Assembly (NCBI RefSeq): GCF_000321225.1
Contig: NW_004450478.1
Location: 3,708,517-3,772,516, forward strand
Length of the DNA stretch: 64,000 nucleotides
Direction: 5' to 3'
Source of the DNA: Odobenus rosmarus divergens
Lineage: Eukaryota; Chordata; Mammalia; Carnivora; Odobenidae
Shown in pieces: positions 1 to 10,605 of this stretch. The notes beneath the pieces are model-generated. The model did no database searches and was not told the DNA's origin. It saw only the letters and a program-made list of their open reading frames with translations. A program made the translations under genes and the position numbers. Numbering within the stretch: the stretch's first letter is position 1; every line of letters starts with the position of its first letter.

Positions 1-59
1 TCCCACAAAGATGATTCTTATTACCTTTATTTGTAATTTCTTGAGGGCTAACCAATGAT

Positions 60-310
60 ATGCTGGGACCTGTGCTAAGCACTTTTATATACATTGTATC
101 TTTTCATCTGAGTTAAGTGCTATAATCATCCTTATTTTACAAATGATGAAGCTGAAGCGTAGCCAGGTTAACTGATTCACCCAAGGCCACCCAGATAGGA
201 AGCTAAGAATGCTTGCAAGATGCCCAAGGTCACAGAGCTAGTCATTAATGGAACTGTGATCGATCAGGAAAGATGGGCCCCAGAGACCATTCTCTAACTG
301 CTCTACCATT
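60..310 (-). mobile_element. MIR SINE fragment
   Basis: Old mammalian MIR copy read in reverse. It has the order typical of the reversed consensus: 'gtgctaagcac', then 'cctta-ttttacaaatgatgaa', then 'cccaaggccaccc', ending near 'ctgctctaccattctgcc'. It lies in the last intron of SPAM1. Ends are approximate. Confidence 0.75.
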
Positions 311-454
311 CTGCCCCATTAGTTTATGAATTATTAAAGAAGTCCAAGGCTAGTTTGAAGTTAGGGTTCAACTGGTCAATTATTCATTGACATGAAATGG
401 CATGTGAAACTTACTTACAAATGTTACAAAAACAGTCAGAATAATCTTGCTTGA

Positions 455-652
455 GGGCGCCTGGGTGGCTCAGTTGGTTAAGCGACTGCCTTTGGCTCAG
501 GTCATGATCCCGGAGTACCGGGATCAAGTCCCGCATCAGGCTCTCTGCTCAGCGAGGAGCCTGCTTCTCCCTCTGACCCTCCCCTCCCCATGTACTGTCT
601 CTCTCTCATTCTCACTCTCTCAAATAAATAAATAAATCTTTAAAAAAAAAAA
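455..652 (+). mobile_element. Can-SINE (tRNA-derived carnivoran SINE)
   Basis: Full-length Can-SINE. It has a tRNA-like head with an A-box-like 'tggctcagttgg' and a B-box-like 'gatcaagtcc', a pyrimidine-rich middle, an (AAAT)n stretch and an A tail. Flanks 'aatcttgcttga' (443-454) and 'aatctggcttga' (after the tail) form a target duplication with one mismatch. It sits in the SPAM1 intron, about 150 bp before the last exon. Confidence 0.95.
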
Positions 653-791
653 TCTGGCTTGATAAGGTAAAAAAGGTAAACTATTCCCTGCCTCTTGCTG
701 GGTCTTGTTTTATCATGCTTCCTTAGAACTTGCATATAACAGTGAATTAATTCACAGATGAACTAACTTGTCCCTTGATATTCTAACCTTC

Positions 792-805
792 TTATAATTT
801 TACAG
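792..805 (+). promoter_or_regulatory. 3' splice site of the last SPAM1 coding exon
   Basis: A T-rich tract, 'ttataattttacag', ends in AG at 804-805. The reading frame that continues directly after it (Gln-Ser-Cys...) matches the hyaluronidase sequence from its first codon, so this AG is the acceptor. The first ATG of the open frame, at 833, is an internal Met and not a start. Confidence 0.85.
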
Positions 806-1381
806 CAATCTTGCACAGAGCTAGACAATTACATGAAGAATAAACTGAATCCTTACATAATCAACGTCACCCTAGCAGCCAAAATGTGTAACCAAGTGCT
901 TTGCCAGGAGCAGGGAGTGTGTATAAGGAAACATTGGAATTCAAGTGACTATCTTCACCTGAACCCAGAGAATTTTGCTATTCAACTTGAGAAAAGTGGA
1001 AGATACACAGTACAAGGGAAACCCACACTTGAAGACCTGCACCAATTTTCCAACAAATTTTATTGCGCTTGTTATGCCAATGTCCGTTGTCAGGAGAGAG
1101 CTGATATGACTGAAATTCATACTGTTAAAGTATGTGTTGCTGGAGATGTTTGTATAGATGCCCTTCTAAACTCAGAACCCATTGGTCATCTTTCTAGCTG
1201 GAAGGGGAAATCTGCCACTTCCAGCAGTATCTTATCTGTCATGTCACCTGCCACAGGGTCTCCATGTGATCCTGGTAAAGATGTTAGTAGGTGCCTCAAA
1301 GCCAGATTGATAGTAGGAGCCAACTCCAAAACCCCTCAAGTGGGCTATCAGAGTGTATATATTCGAAATAAGAAACAATAA
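806..1381 (+). CDS. SPAM1: SPAM1 (PH-20 hyaluronidase), terminal coding exon, partial
   Basis: C-terminal 191 codons of the sperm-surface hyaluronidase PH-20 (glycoside hydrolase family 56), which cuts hyaluronan in the cumulus matrix and acts in zona binding. The catalytic acidic residues lie in upstream exons outside the window. This exon holds the end of the GH56 fold and the EGF-like module. Nine cysteines occur in the order expected for the family: codon 3 of the exon, then residues 19, 24, 30, 78, 80, 86, 101 and 107 counted from the Met at 833. Two N-glycosylation sequons are visible (NVT, NSS). The identity follows from near-identity to SPAM1 blocks such as INVTLAAKMC and SSDYLHLNP, and from the TMEM229A neighbour; paralogues HYAL4 and HYALP1 fit less well. 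Unusually, the 75 residues after the last EGF cysteine are polar, end in a basic NKKQ and contain two extra cysteines. I see no hydrophobic GPI-attachment segment like that of human SPAM1. Confidence 0.92.
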   Translation, partial: QSCTELDNYMKNKLNPYIINVTLAAKMCNQVLCQEQGVCIRKHWNSSDYLHLNPENFAIQLEKSGRYTVQGKPTLEDLHQFSNKFYCACYANVRCQERADMTEIHTVKVCVAGDVCIDALLNSEPIGHLSSWKGKSATSSSILSVMSPATGSPCDPGKDVSRCLKARLIVGANSKTPQVGYQSVYIRNKKQ

Positions 1382-2226
1382 AACAACCTATTCAAGTACA
1401 AGCTCAGTGTTTATTAAATTTTCTGTCTACATACATTGTTTTAATATCTTTTACATCTCTGTATGTAATAGTTTAGCTAGCTTTGATTTTTTTAGGCAAG
1501 TGATAATACCTATATACTTAAAGACTTATATTTGAAATGTGAATCAAAACTCATGGCCAAGATAGTATTTTGATTTTTTGAGCAAAGATTGCTTTTTCAT
1601 GATCAAATTGAACCTGAGATTATTATTAATTGATAAACAAAGTAGGTTGGCTAGCATCTTTAATTTTCAAAATTGTAGTCAGGGCAGTACTACTAAATCC
1701 ATTGATACTACATTTTGCTTTTGAAAATCAGAGTAGAATGTTAATTATTAATATTGCATAGAATTTGCTTTGTAAGATGATATCTAACTTTGTATTTTCT
1801 AATTGCCATGAGTCTATAGCAAATATCTCACATACCATGATGTATAGACAGAACTAACAGGTATCTGTTGTATTCTTGGTTCAATCTTGGTACAATCTAG
1901 ACTGATTGTAAGGTCTATAGCACTTAGAGGCCTAGTGTTATTTCTGAGAAAAGTAAAGATTTAAATAATGCCAATTTACTTCAAATGAATGTCTTTCTGA
2001 GTAGTTTGTAATTTGCAATAAAAATGTCAAGAAATTATTATGGTAATAAACCTTATCTTTTAAAATGCAATATCCCGAGTGTACCTGTCTGCCTTGACCA
2101 TGGAACTATGGATTTTAGCTATTTCATCTTGATAATTTCTTCAAGTTATGTTTTATAAAAAGGTAACCTTTAAAAAGTGATTATCCTGTCAACTCTGTAC
2201 ATGGTTTAATAGATATTCAGAATAAA
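1382..2226 (+). other. Probable SPAM1 3' UTR with candidate poly(A) signals
   Basis: AT-rich sequence with no repeat that I recognise follows the stop. AATAAA hexamers lie at 1377-1382 (overlapping the stop), 2017-2022, 2045-2050 and 2221-2226. The pair at 2017-2050 is the most plausible main site because it leaves a 3' UTR of about 0.65 kb. Transcript data would be needed to choose. Confidence 0.5.
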
Positions 2227-2229
2227 TAT

Positions 2230-2810
2230 AAAAAATAGCCCAGTGTTCTTTCACTCTTGATGGTCTTTGACAATCTTGTGTACTTAAAAGGCCTTATTTC
2301 ATCTGAACATCCATTCACATGGCAGAGAGTAAATCTCTGCCAGGCTCAGTATTCAGTTTCACAGATTCAAGGTGAAGTAGCATGGTCTTGCCTCAGTGAG
2401 TTTTTTGTACATTTGAAGAAGACAGATATTTGAAAGTGGAAAATGCCAACATAGTCTGTGATATAAATGCTATTATAGAAGTTCAGCATGCTCTGGCATA
2501 CAAATAAGAAGTTGAAGGTTTCAGAGAAAATTTCAAGGATGCCATGAAAAAGACGATGTGTCCACTGCTCTGAAGACGGAACAGCAGTTAGTGTGGAGAC
2601 ACAAGACAGAAGGAACTTCAGAAAGATGGACCATTGAGTGTGGTTTTTACAGTGGTATACAGTAGATGATGGGCCAAATGGTGAAAGCTTTTGTCTACCA
2701 TACTAAGAAGTTTGGAGTTTACAAGGAAGACACTCCCAAACTTCTTAACCTGCCCTGTCTCCCCATGCACACCTGTCACAGCATGACACATTTATCTCTT
2801 TTTACTCCCC
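2230..2810. other. Unassigned intergenic sequence
   Basis: No gene, RNA or repeat family recognised. It contains a 12-bp inverted repeat at 2704-2715 / 2736-2747, described in the findings. Short open frames here lack coding features. Confidence 0.4.
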
Positions 2811-2814
2811 ACCA

Positions 2815-2940
2815 CCACCCTATAATGTAAGCATCAAGAGGGCAAGTTATTTGGTCTATTTGACTTGCTGCTATATCCACAGTGTGATGAACAGTATCTG
2901 GGACTTAGTAGGAGCCCACTAATTATTATTAAACAAATAA
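2815..2940 (+). mobile_element. L2 LINE 3' end fragment
   Basis: Matches the layout of the L2 3' terminus: 'gtaagcatcaagagggcaagt', 'gctgctatatccacag', 'gggacttagtaggagccca', then an ATT/AAAT-rich end. Diverged and ancient. Confidence 0.7.
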
Positions 2941-3229
2941 AAACCAAGGGGGAGCCACTAAAGAATTCTAAGTGTGGGAGTTGTCATGGCCGCTTTTCAC
3001 AATTTGGGTCCTCTTAGACCAATGCTGCTCTTTTCTTTAGCTCTGTCCTTTATTCTCTGCTCCAATCGCGATTCTATTGTCAAAACCAGGTTTTCGTAAG
3101 TAAGCCGTGAAAAGAGATAACTTGATAATGATCTGGCAAGGATATGTTATATGGACTAGTTTAGTTTACTTAGAATACATAAACAGCTATCAGGTGACTA
3201 GGACTTGGAAAGAATGGAGGCTGCAAGGC

Positions 3230-3435
3230 AAACTGGAAAAGGCATGGATTCTGGAGTTGGACAGTTAAAAGGGCAAATTCCAGCCTCCAACAATTAGTAG
3301 CTATACAAGCCTAAGAGAGTTAACCTTCCGTTTTATATAATGGCAATTATACATACCTTTTCGGGTTCTTGAGAGGATTGACTAATATAATACTTGGAAA
3401 GCATCTGGCCTTAGAAGCAACTCTGTAAATGTCTC
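3230..3435 (+). mobile_element. MIR SINE fragment
   Basis: Shows the forward MIR order: 'ttctggagttggacag', 'gggcaaattccagcc', 'gagttaacctt', 'ttcttgagaggattga', 'cttggaaagcatctggc'. Diverged; ends approximate. Confidence 0.65.
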
Positions 3436-4595
3436 TAGGAGGAAGGAGATGGATATGTTTTTATTGGGTGTGGGGAGGTGCCTGTATTGCTGTCGTCGGG
3501 CAGAATGTCAAAACAGATTTCTGCCATGGCAGACTTGGCCATGAACCCAGTTAAGAAAAGAGACCACTAAATAGAAAAAGAGTTGGCAGGAATAATTTAT
3601 ATAATACACATCTTTATACATGATCAGGTTTACAGAAGCAAAGTTGGATTTCCACATAGATCCAGTATTTTCACGAGGGATCATGTTTGTATCTGAGATA
3701 CAAAGAAGATAATTTGGTATCCTTGCTCTTCAGAAGCTTGCACACTGATAGAGATGATAGATGTATCAACCAAAATTGTCCACAGAATGTGGCATATACA
3801 GAAATTGTAAAAATTGAAGGGCTATAAGAACACAGTTTCATCCTGTTAATTAACACAACATACTAAAGGAATTGAGCAATTTAGCTTCAAAAGATATGGA
3901 ATTCATTTGTTAGATACAGACTGCATCCCTAAACTCTCAAGTGTCATACAAAACCTGTCTCCCTGGTACAACAGAGGGCTCAGTTCCAAAGGTATTAAGA
4001 TACCTGCTTTTATTTTTGAAAGTGAATTTGAAAGGAATATAGATCTAAAGTAGACTCTTGTATTTATAATATAGATACATTCAATATTGTTGGAAGAAAG
4101 CAGATGTTTACTAAGAGATCATGAGTAATCATTTCAGGGTACTTACTGAGTAGTGATAAAGACATGAGATAGTGTTTAAAAAAGTTCTTGGCAGTGAACT
4201 ATAGATATATGTATTTGGAAAAATTGTTGGATTCTTAATATAGCAAACATTATGCTGACACAAAAGCGACTAACAGGGAAATGATAGCCCACAGGAGTGC
4301 ATAGGACAAAATGAAGAGTAGAAGTCCACAAAACAAGAAATATTTCCAAAATGCTTACCTTTATTTGGTATTGAAGTAGCAGTGAAAGAAATTAATTTCT
4401 CAAACTTTTCTATAAATTGGCTGTTGGCAAAGTAATAGTGATCTTTAGATGGTGTCTGACCTCCTACTGAGGAAGAGGAGAATCAGGTACATATTATTTT
4501 ATGACTAGATATTTGAGGACTCTGAGGACATTTACATGCCATGTAACTTCACACTGCAATGGAGAGTGATTTCCAGCTTATATCCTTTCCACCCC
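3436..4595. other. Unassigned AT-rich intergenic sequence
   Basis: No repeat family or gene recognised on either strand. The 61-codon frame on the - strand at 3671-3856 has no recognisable domain and looks like chance. Confidence 0.4.
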
Positions 4596-4599
4596 ACTC

Positions 4600-4700
4600 C
4601 CAGATAAGCTCAGTGAAGGCACAGTTAAATGCTTGGGATCCTATGACATAGCACAATTCTTGGCACAGAGTAGGTGCTCAAAAAAGTTGAAAAAATATTG
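4600..4700 (+). mobile_element. L2 LINE 3' end fragment
   Basis: 'agataagctcagtgaaggca' is followed by 'ttggcacagagtaggtgctc', the hallmark of the L2 3' end, then an A-rich stretch. Confidence 0.75.
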
Positions 4701-4889
4701 CAATGACTATTGAGTATAATTGCTATTGACTGAAAGTGAATTTGATAAATTCCTAATTCAGCTGGTTAGCTACCATGAGTGAATGCATTTTTTTTTTCCT
4801 TTGCTGGAAGATACTCATTTGAAATTATTTTTGACTTTCGAAATGCTCCCCACCACTTTCCTCTGTTTCTTTGGGTATATGTCAACAAT

Positions 4890-5960
4890 AAACTTACTCC
4901 TAAATTTCTGCCTGATAAGTCCAAGGTAATGGTGTATTAATCATGTTTTTTATTTTCTGTATATTAGGATGTTTTGACATCTTAACACTCCTTTTGTCAG
5001 GGGAGTGACCGCCCCTCCTGGGGCTAGCTAATGTTTAGAGAGAGCAAAGGGCATGCTATTTGATAAGCAAACTAACGAAGTCAGAGCCCTACCACCCTCT
5101 CTGCTCTGTACACCCCAGAAGGCAATATTTCTCTGTCTTTATCATATCAAGGCTAGGTACTAGGCAACTAGAGACCATCTCAATAGCCCTGATGGGGTTC
5201 AGGACACATTACTCCAAAATAGGGCACCTGGCCTATTGAATATTTTAAGCTGAAGGATTTTTAGAAAACAGCAGAAGCAGAAAGTTCACTCTGATCTCCT
5301 CTCCCCTCCCCTTCTTACCTGAAACAGGCCACAAAACCCTCACGTGAAAGGTGTCCTCCATATAAGCTGGAGGAAAGGATCACCCTCGTCTCCAAAGACA
5401 AAGAGATGCCAAGAAGAATCCAAATGAACAGGCTTTGCTAAGTTTCCCCCGGTTTACTATAATTACCCCATATTCTTTATCCTATTTTATTTCCACACTA
5501 CTTCCCACTCTTCAACAAACTTATCACAAAAATACACAGGTCTAACTGTTTCTTTGGGTCTTTTCCTTATGAAGTCTCCTGTGTCACACAAATCTTAAAT
5601 AAATTTGTATGTTTTCTCCTGTTAATCTGTCAGTTTAATTTTCAGATCCAGTCAAGAACCCTAAGAGAGAAGAGGAAAACTTTTTCCTCTCTGCAGCCCA
5701 GAGCCTGCTGAAATTATTCAAACTAGCCAGTCCTAAACTGTTTAACCAACCCTGCCTTGCAGTTCTCAAGGAAACTCCAATAAAGGCTTTCCCCTCGCTC
5801 CTGGTCTGCTTCCTGTCCAAAACCTGGTGTTCCTCATATGGTCCCTCTGTGTCACCTTTATAAATTAAGACTCCAGCGCAGAACAAATGGGAAAGTAGAA
5901 ATGCTTTTCTCTTTGTTCGTATCTTGTTTCTCACCATGAATTCTTCTGCAGTAAGTTCAT
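4890..5960 (+). mobile_element. Old LTR-like repeat (copy A), interrupted by a younger LTR
   Basis: Segments 4890-5189 and 5696 to about 5960 align with the reverse complement of 21135-20550 (copy B). Shared blocks include 'gcctgataa.tccaaggtaatgg', 'cctcctggggctagctaat', 'gcatgctatttgat', 'cagagccctacc', 'gctctgtacaccccag' and, after the interruption, 'attcaaactagcca' and 'aaactccaa'. Length and layout suggest an endogenous-retrovirus LTR, but I cannot name the family. The interruption is the LTR at 5190-5695. Confidence 0.65.
5190..5695 (+). mobile_element. Solo ERV LTR with 4-bp target duplication
   Basis: A 506-bp insertion starts TG (tgatgggg) and ends CA (ctctgca). It is flanked by 'gccc' at 5186-5189 and 5696-5699. 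A TATA-like 'tataa' is at 5361-5365 and AATAAA at 5598-5603, followed by a T/G-rich stretch, the U3-R-U5 layout of an LTR. The 4-bp duplication fits class I (gamma-like) ERVs. No internal viral sequence remains, so this is a recombined solo LTR. Copy B of the host repeat lacks this insertion. Confidence 0.8.
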
Positions 5961-7558
5961 ACTCTACATGTTAACTGAAATGAGCCATATGTCTATTAAA
6001 GTATGCTTTTTAAACTAACTGTGAGAGGAGCTTCTCTCATTGAAAGGTCATTTTTGGAAAGGACTTTTTGATTTATGGTACCTAGCAAATGGCAACTTCC
6101 TTTGAACTTGACAAATACTATAATCTCGACTCTGGGTGTAAGGTTCATATCACAGGACTCGGGCTTATCTATCAGTGTTCCCCAGCTAAGAATACTAGGG
6201 CTTCCATTATGTTTCACTTGCAAAACTGCCAGGATTGTTTCAACACAATCATTCTGCACAAGATACTGACATTCTGATGACACTGAAATTTGACATGGAG
6301 TGATTAAGAATTTGAAAATCCACATAAAACCATCAATAAAATTGAAAACCTGGATACTTCTCTTTTCTCCTCTACTTGCAGTCAAAGAGAGAGGGAAGGA
6401 AGGAAGTGGGAAGAGAAGGTGGGAGAGAAGAAAAAACATTCACTGCCCAGATATCACAAATGTCACTTCTTCATTCTTTTCCCCTTGCCTCAGACTTCCT
6501 TTAAGAAGCAAAAAGGATGAAGCCACGAAATGGTGGTATTGTTCAGTATGTGCGAAATCCAGCCTGCTATGTACTCACAGGTTATGGTACAGAGTCACTA
6601 AGATCTTAAGGTCAACTCTTTGAGGCATTGTATTTCCTGTGAGAAAAAAGGGAAATGTTTTGTTATAGACCTTACTTCATGTCTAAACTTTGTTTAATAT
6701 TTGATTTGGGATGGAACTATAAAAGCACTCAAATGATTCAAATTACTGCACATTTTCAAGCTCTAATAACTTTTGTATTTTTTTGAAGGTCATAGTTTAA
6801 TCTTTCTATAATTAAAAAAGCAAGAGTCTTCTGGGGTCTGCATTTGATGAGATAGATATTCTGTTACTGTGCATTTCCATTGTTTTTCCATGGCATAACA
6901 TACAACAGAGACTTGGGAGCACGCATGCTTGATGCCAGGTTACTTTTATGTTCCATAACTATGTTGCTTACAGACTGTTGTTGCCACAGTAGTTGACTGT
7001 GCCCCAGACAAATGGGGGTGCTGGTCTGTTCCCACAGATATTTATCCTAGTCTTCATCCCAAGGAGGGCACTGCCATGTGTTCTCAGCCATAGTCTCTTA
7101 TCCAAGGTTCCTGGTTCAGATGGCAACATCCTGCTCAACACAACTTTTATCATCACAGCTTGAGATAGGATGACTGATTTTGGCCACAGAAACATGGTGG
7201 CAAGCACCGAAGGCATAAGTAGCCATTTCGCTTTCGACATTAGGATGATTCTTTCTGCACTTGATAAGATGATAAGGAAACCTGCCAGCCCTGATCCGGG
7301 GGTTTTTATCATAAGGGCATTGTAATAGCTTTTCAAGGTCTGGGGAATCAATGTAAATTTCTTACTTGTTGGAAAGGAAGGAGCTGAATCCAAGTTCTCC
7401 GTGGAGACACGCTGTTCCCACAACTGCTTTCTCCCCACATCCGGCCCAGCAACACTCACTTCCTGCCCCTGACTTTAGGGGGTGGGGCCCCACTTCCTGA
7501 GACGCCAGTAATTTTTTTTAAATGGAAACACTTGCACAGCCTTTTATATTATGTTGGT
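5961..7558. other. Unassigned intergenic sequence with non-convincing ORFs
   Basis: Open frames of 147 codons (5996-6439, -), 107 codons (6300-6623, +) and 163 codons (6968-7459, -) occur here. None shows a family I recognise, and the 163-codon frame opens with GTG. No clear processed-pseudogene hallmark (poly(A) plus target duplication) was found, and no repeat family was identified. Confidence 0.4.
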
Positions 7559-7572
7559 TTAAAATCTCTTTT

Positions 7573-9508
7573 ATATTCTATGTGGAAAACCCCAAAGACT
7601 CCACCTCAAAATTGCTAGAACTCATATAGGAATTCAGCAGTGGCAGGATATAAAATCAATGCACAGAAATCAGTGGCAATCCTATACACGAACAAGAAGA
7701 CAGAAGGAAGAGAAATCCAGGAGTCGATCCCATTTACAATTGCACCCAAAACCATAAGATACCTAGGAATAAATCTAACCAAAGAGGCAAAGGATCTGTA
7801 CTCAGAAAACTATAGAACATTCATAAAAGAAACTGAGGAAGACACAAAGAAATGGAAAAACATTCCATGCTCATGGGTTGGAAGAACAAATATTGTTAAA
7901 ATGTCTATGCTACCAAGAGCAATCTACACATTCAATGCAATCTCTATCAAAATACCATCCACTTTTTTCACAGAAATGGAACAAATAATCCTAAAATTTG
8001 TATGGAACCAGAAAAGACCCCAAATAGCCAAAGGAATGTTGAAAAAGAAAACCAAAACTGGTGGCATCACAATTCCGGACTTCCAGCTCTATTACAAAGC
8101 TGTCATCATCAAGACAGTATGGTACTGGCACATAAATAGACACATAGATCAATGGAACAGAATAGAGAGCCCAGAAATGGGCCCTCAACTTCATGGACAA
8201 CTAATCTCTGACAAAGTAGGAAAGAATATCCAGTGGAAAAAAGACAGTCTCTTCAACAAATGGTGCTGGGAAAATTGGACAGTCACATGCAGAAGAATGA
8301 AACTGGATCACATCCTTACACCTTAGACAAAAATAGACTCAAAATGGATAAAAGACCTAAATGTGAAACAGGAATCCATCAAAATCCTAGAGGAGAACAC
8401 AGGCAGCAACCTCTTTGACCTCAGCTGCAGCAACTTCTTGCTAGACACGTCTCCAAAGGCAAGGGAAGCAAGGGCAAAAATGAACTATTAGAACTTCATC
8501 AAGATAAAAAGCTTTTGCACAGCAAAGGAAACAGTCGGCAAAACCAAAAGACAACCGACAGAATGGGAGAAGATATTTGCAAATGACATATCAGATAAAG
8601 GGCTAGTATCCAAAATCTATANNNNNNNNNNNNNNNNNNNNNNNNNNNNNNNNNNNNNNNNNNNNNNNNNNNNNNNNNNNNNNNNNNNNNNNNNNNNNNN
8701 NNNNNNNNNNNNNNNNNNNNNNNNNNNNNNNNNNNNNNNNNNNNNNNNNNNNNNNNNNNNNNNNNNNNNNNNNNNNNNNNNNNNNNNNNNNNNNNNNNNN
8801 NNNNNNNNNNNNNNNNNNNNNNNNNNNNNNNTGTTGGTGGGAATGCAAGCTGGTGCAGCCACTCTGGAAAACAGTATGGAGGTTCCTCAAAAAGTTGAAA
8901 ACAGAGCTACCCTACGACCCAGCAATTGCACTACAGGTATTTATCCCAAAGATACAAATGTAGTGACCGAAAGAGGCACATGTATCCCAATGTTTATAGC
9001 AGCAATGTCCACAATAGCCAAACTCTGGAAAGAGCCCTGATGTCCATCGACAGATGAATGGAAAAAGATGTGCTATATATATACAATGGAATATTACATA
9101 GTCATCAAAAAATTGAAATCTTACCATTTGCAATGACGAGGATGAAACTAGAGGGTATTATGTTAAGCGAAGTAAGTCAATCAGAGAAAGACAGGTATCA
9201 TATGATCTCACTGTTATGTGGAATTTAAGAAACAAGGGAGAGGATCATAGGGGAAGAGAGGGAAAAATGAAACAAAACAAAACCAGAGAGGGAGACAAAC
9301 CATAAGAGACTCTTAATTATAGGGAACAAACTGAGGGTTGCTGGAGGAGAGAGGGATGGAAGGATGGGGTAACTGGGTGATGGACATTGGGGAGGGGTAT
9401 GTGTTATAATGAGCACTGGGTATTATATAAGACTGATAAAACACAGACCTGTACCCTGAAACACATAATACATTATATGTTAATTAATTCAATTTAAATA
9501 AAAAAAAT
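7573..9508 (+). mobile_element. 5'-truncated L1 (LINE-1) with target-site duplication
   Basis: L1 carrying the C-terminal part of ORF2 and the 3' UTR. The frame at 7640-8326 reads through typical post-RT ORF2 blocks ([45 protein letters not shown]). It has no valid start and ends at 8326; later ORF2-like sequence (for example 'gttggtgggaatgcaagctgg') continues past stops, so it is inactive. The 3' end is A-rich. 'aaaatctctttt' at 7561-7572 repeats exactly at 9509-9520, so the target duplication is intact and the insertion moderately young. A 210-bp N gap lies inside. No endonuclease or reverse-transcriptase core is present. Confidence 0.93.
8622..8831. other. Assembly gap (210 N)
   Basis: Run of N inside the L1 copy. 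The flanks are L1 sequence on both sides in the right order, so the missing part is presumably L1. Confidence 0.99.
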
Positions 9509-9524
9509 AAAATCTCTTTTGTTC

Positions 9525-9728
9525 TTATAAAGTCATTGCTGCTCATGGTGAAATAATGCAAAGTTACGCAGAGGAAAACTAAAAATCTTCTTCCCTCCTC
9601 CCTCTACCCGTGCTAACTCCTGGTTATAGTTTCTTGTATGTCATTCCAGAATTTCCTAGAAATTTGCTTCCTAGAAATGGAAGAAAATGTGTGTGTCTAT
9701 TGTTAAAAGATAAAGTGAAGTATATTAA
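9525..9728 (+). mobile_element. Old L1M LINE fragment, left part
   Basis: 'ctcttcttccctcctccctctaccc' -like and 'gtatgtcattccagaatttcc' resemble the 3' region of old L1M elements, and the sequence appears to resume after the LTR-like insert at 10030. Low similarity; tentative. Confidence 0.4.
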
Positions 9729-9734
9729 AAATTT

Positions 9735-10025
9735 TAAGAGCTTATTTGAGCAAAAACTGATTCAAATTGGGTAGCACCAAACCAGGGGTGGTTAGGAGTG
9801 CTCCACAGACTGGGACCAGGGAAAAGAGAAATGGAGAAAGAAGGGAAGCAAAGAAAGGAAATTATTGATTGGCTAATGCTAAGCACAGTTGGCTGTGATT
9901 GGTTGTCCTTAGTGTTTTAATTTCTACCTTTGAGGCATGCATAGGTTTAGATTTTGGTTTGCCTTTATAGGCTGCCATAGCAATAGAGCCACATCAGTCT
10001 CAGGGCCTCTTTATTTAATTTAACA
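9735..10025 (-). mobile_element. ERVL-type LTR fragment (MLT2-like)
   Basis: 'aagagcttatttgagcaaaa', 'gattcaaattgggtagcacc', 'attattgattggcta', 'gattggttgtccttag' and 'ctttatttaatttaaca' resemble ERVL-class LTRs. Family and orientation are tentative. Confidence 0.5.
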
Positions 10026-10029
10026 GTAT

Positions 10030-10261
10030 ATTTAAAACAAATGGGGCTATGGTGTATGATATTCAGTAAGATGCATTGTCTAAAACTTACTTTTCTCACA
10101 TGACCATATTTTTGGAGTATCTGTAGTAACCACATTGTACTCTACTGTACCCTATATGACAATTTTTTTTAAAGTTCTTATTGATGGACATTTCATTTTC
10201 TGAAGATTTTTTCTTCTCTATCAAAAATATTGTAGTTAACGTTTGTATGTATGTATGTATA

Positions 10262-10299
<38 letters not shown>

Positions 10300-10605
10300 G
10301 GCACACTTTTGCCAGAATGGAGTGGAATTGCTAATGCAAAGGGTATATAAATTTCACCTTAGATAGATATTGCTGGATTATTTTCTAAAAAGTTTGTTCC
10401 AAATAAGGATCTCAGCAATAGTGAATGAGAGGGAGCCAGTTTTCCTTACCAACACTGGGCATTATCAGATTCTGTAATTACTATTTATTCATAAACTTGG
10501 TTCTTAAATAGTAAAGTTGACATTTTTTTCATAGTTTGTTTAAAGGGTATTCTTTTTTCTTGCCAAGATTTTTTTTTAAAAGAGCAAACTGTGTTTTGTT
10601 TCTCA
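10030..10605 (+). mobile_element. Old L1M LINE 3' fragment
   Basis: L1M-type 3' UTR features in order: 'tattgatggacatttcatttt', 'gccagaatggagtggaattgct', 'atattgctggattattttc', 'ttaccaacactgggcattatcag'. A TG/TA microsatellite lies within. Diverged and ancient. Confidence 0.65.
10243..10300. repeat. (TATG)n/(TA)n microsatellite
   Basis: Tandem TATG units pass into TG and then about eleven TA units. Confidence 0.9.

Noticed and set aside
455..500. tRNA gene at SINE heads
   Set aside because: The A- and B-box-like motifs belong to the tRNA-derived SINE promoter; no tRNA cloverleaf with anticodon is intact.
806..1381. HYAL4 or HYALP1 instead of SPAM1
   Set aside because: Block-level similarity and the position next to TMEM229A favour SPAM1; the paralogues lie further away on the other side.
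6968..7459. 163-codon frame on the - strand
   Set aside because: Starts with GTG, no family recognised. A faint resemblance to mitochondrial pyruvate carrier 2 over a few residues did not hold at the nucleotide level.
7640..8326. Functional LINE-1 protein
   Set aside because: Only the C-terminal part of ORF2 with no ATG start, no endonuclease or reverse-transcriptase core and later stops.
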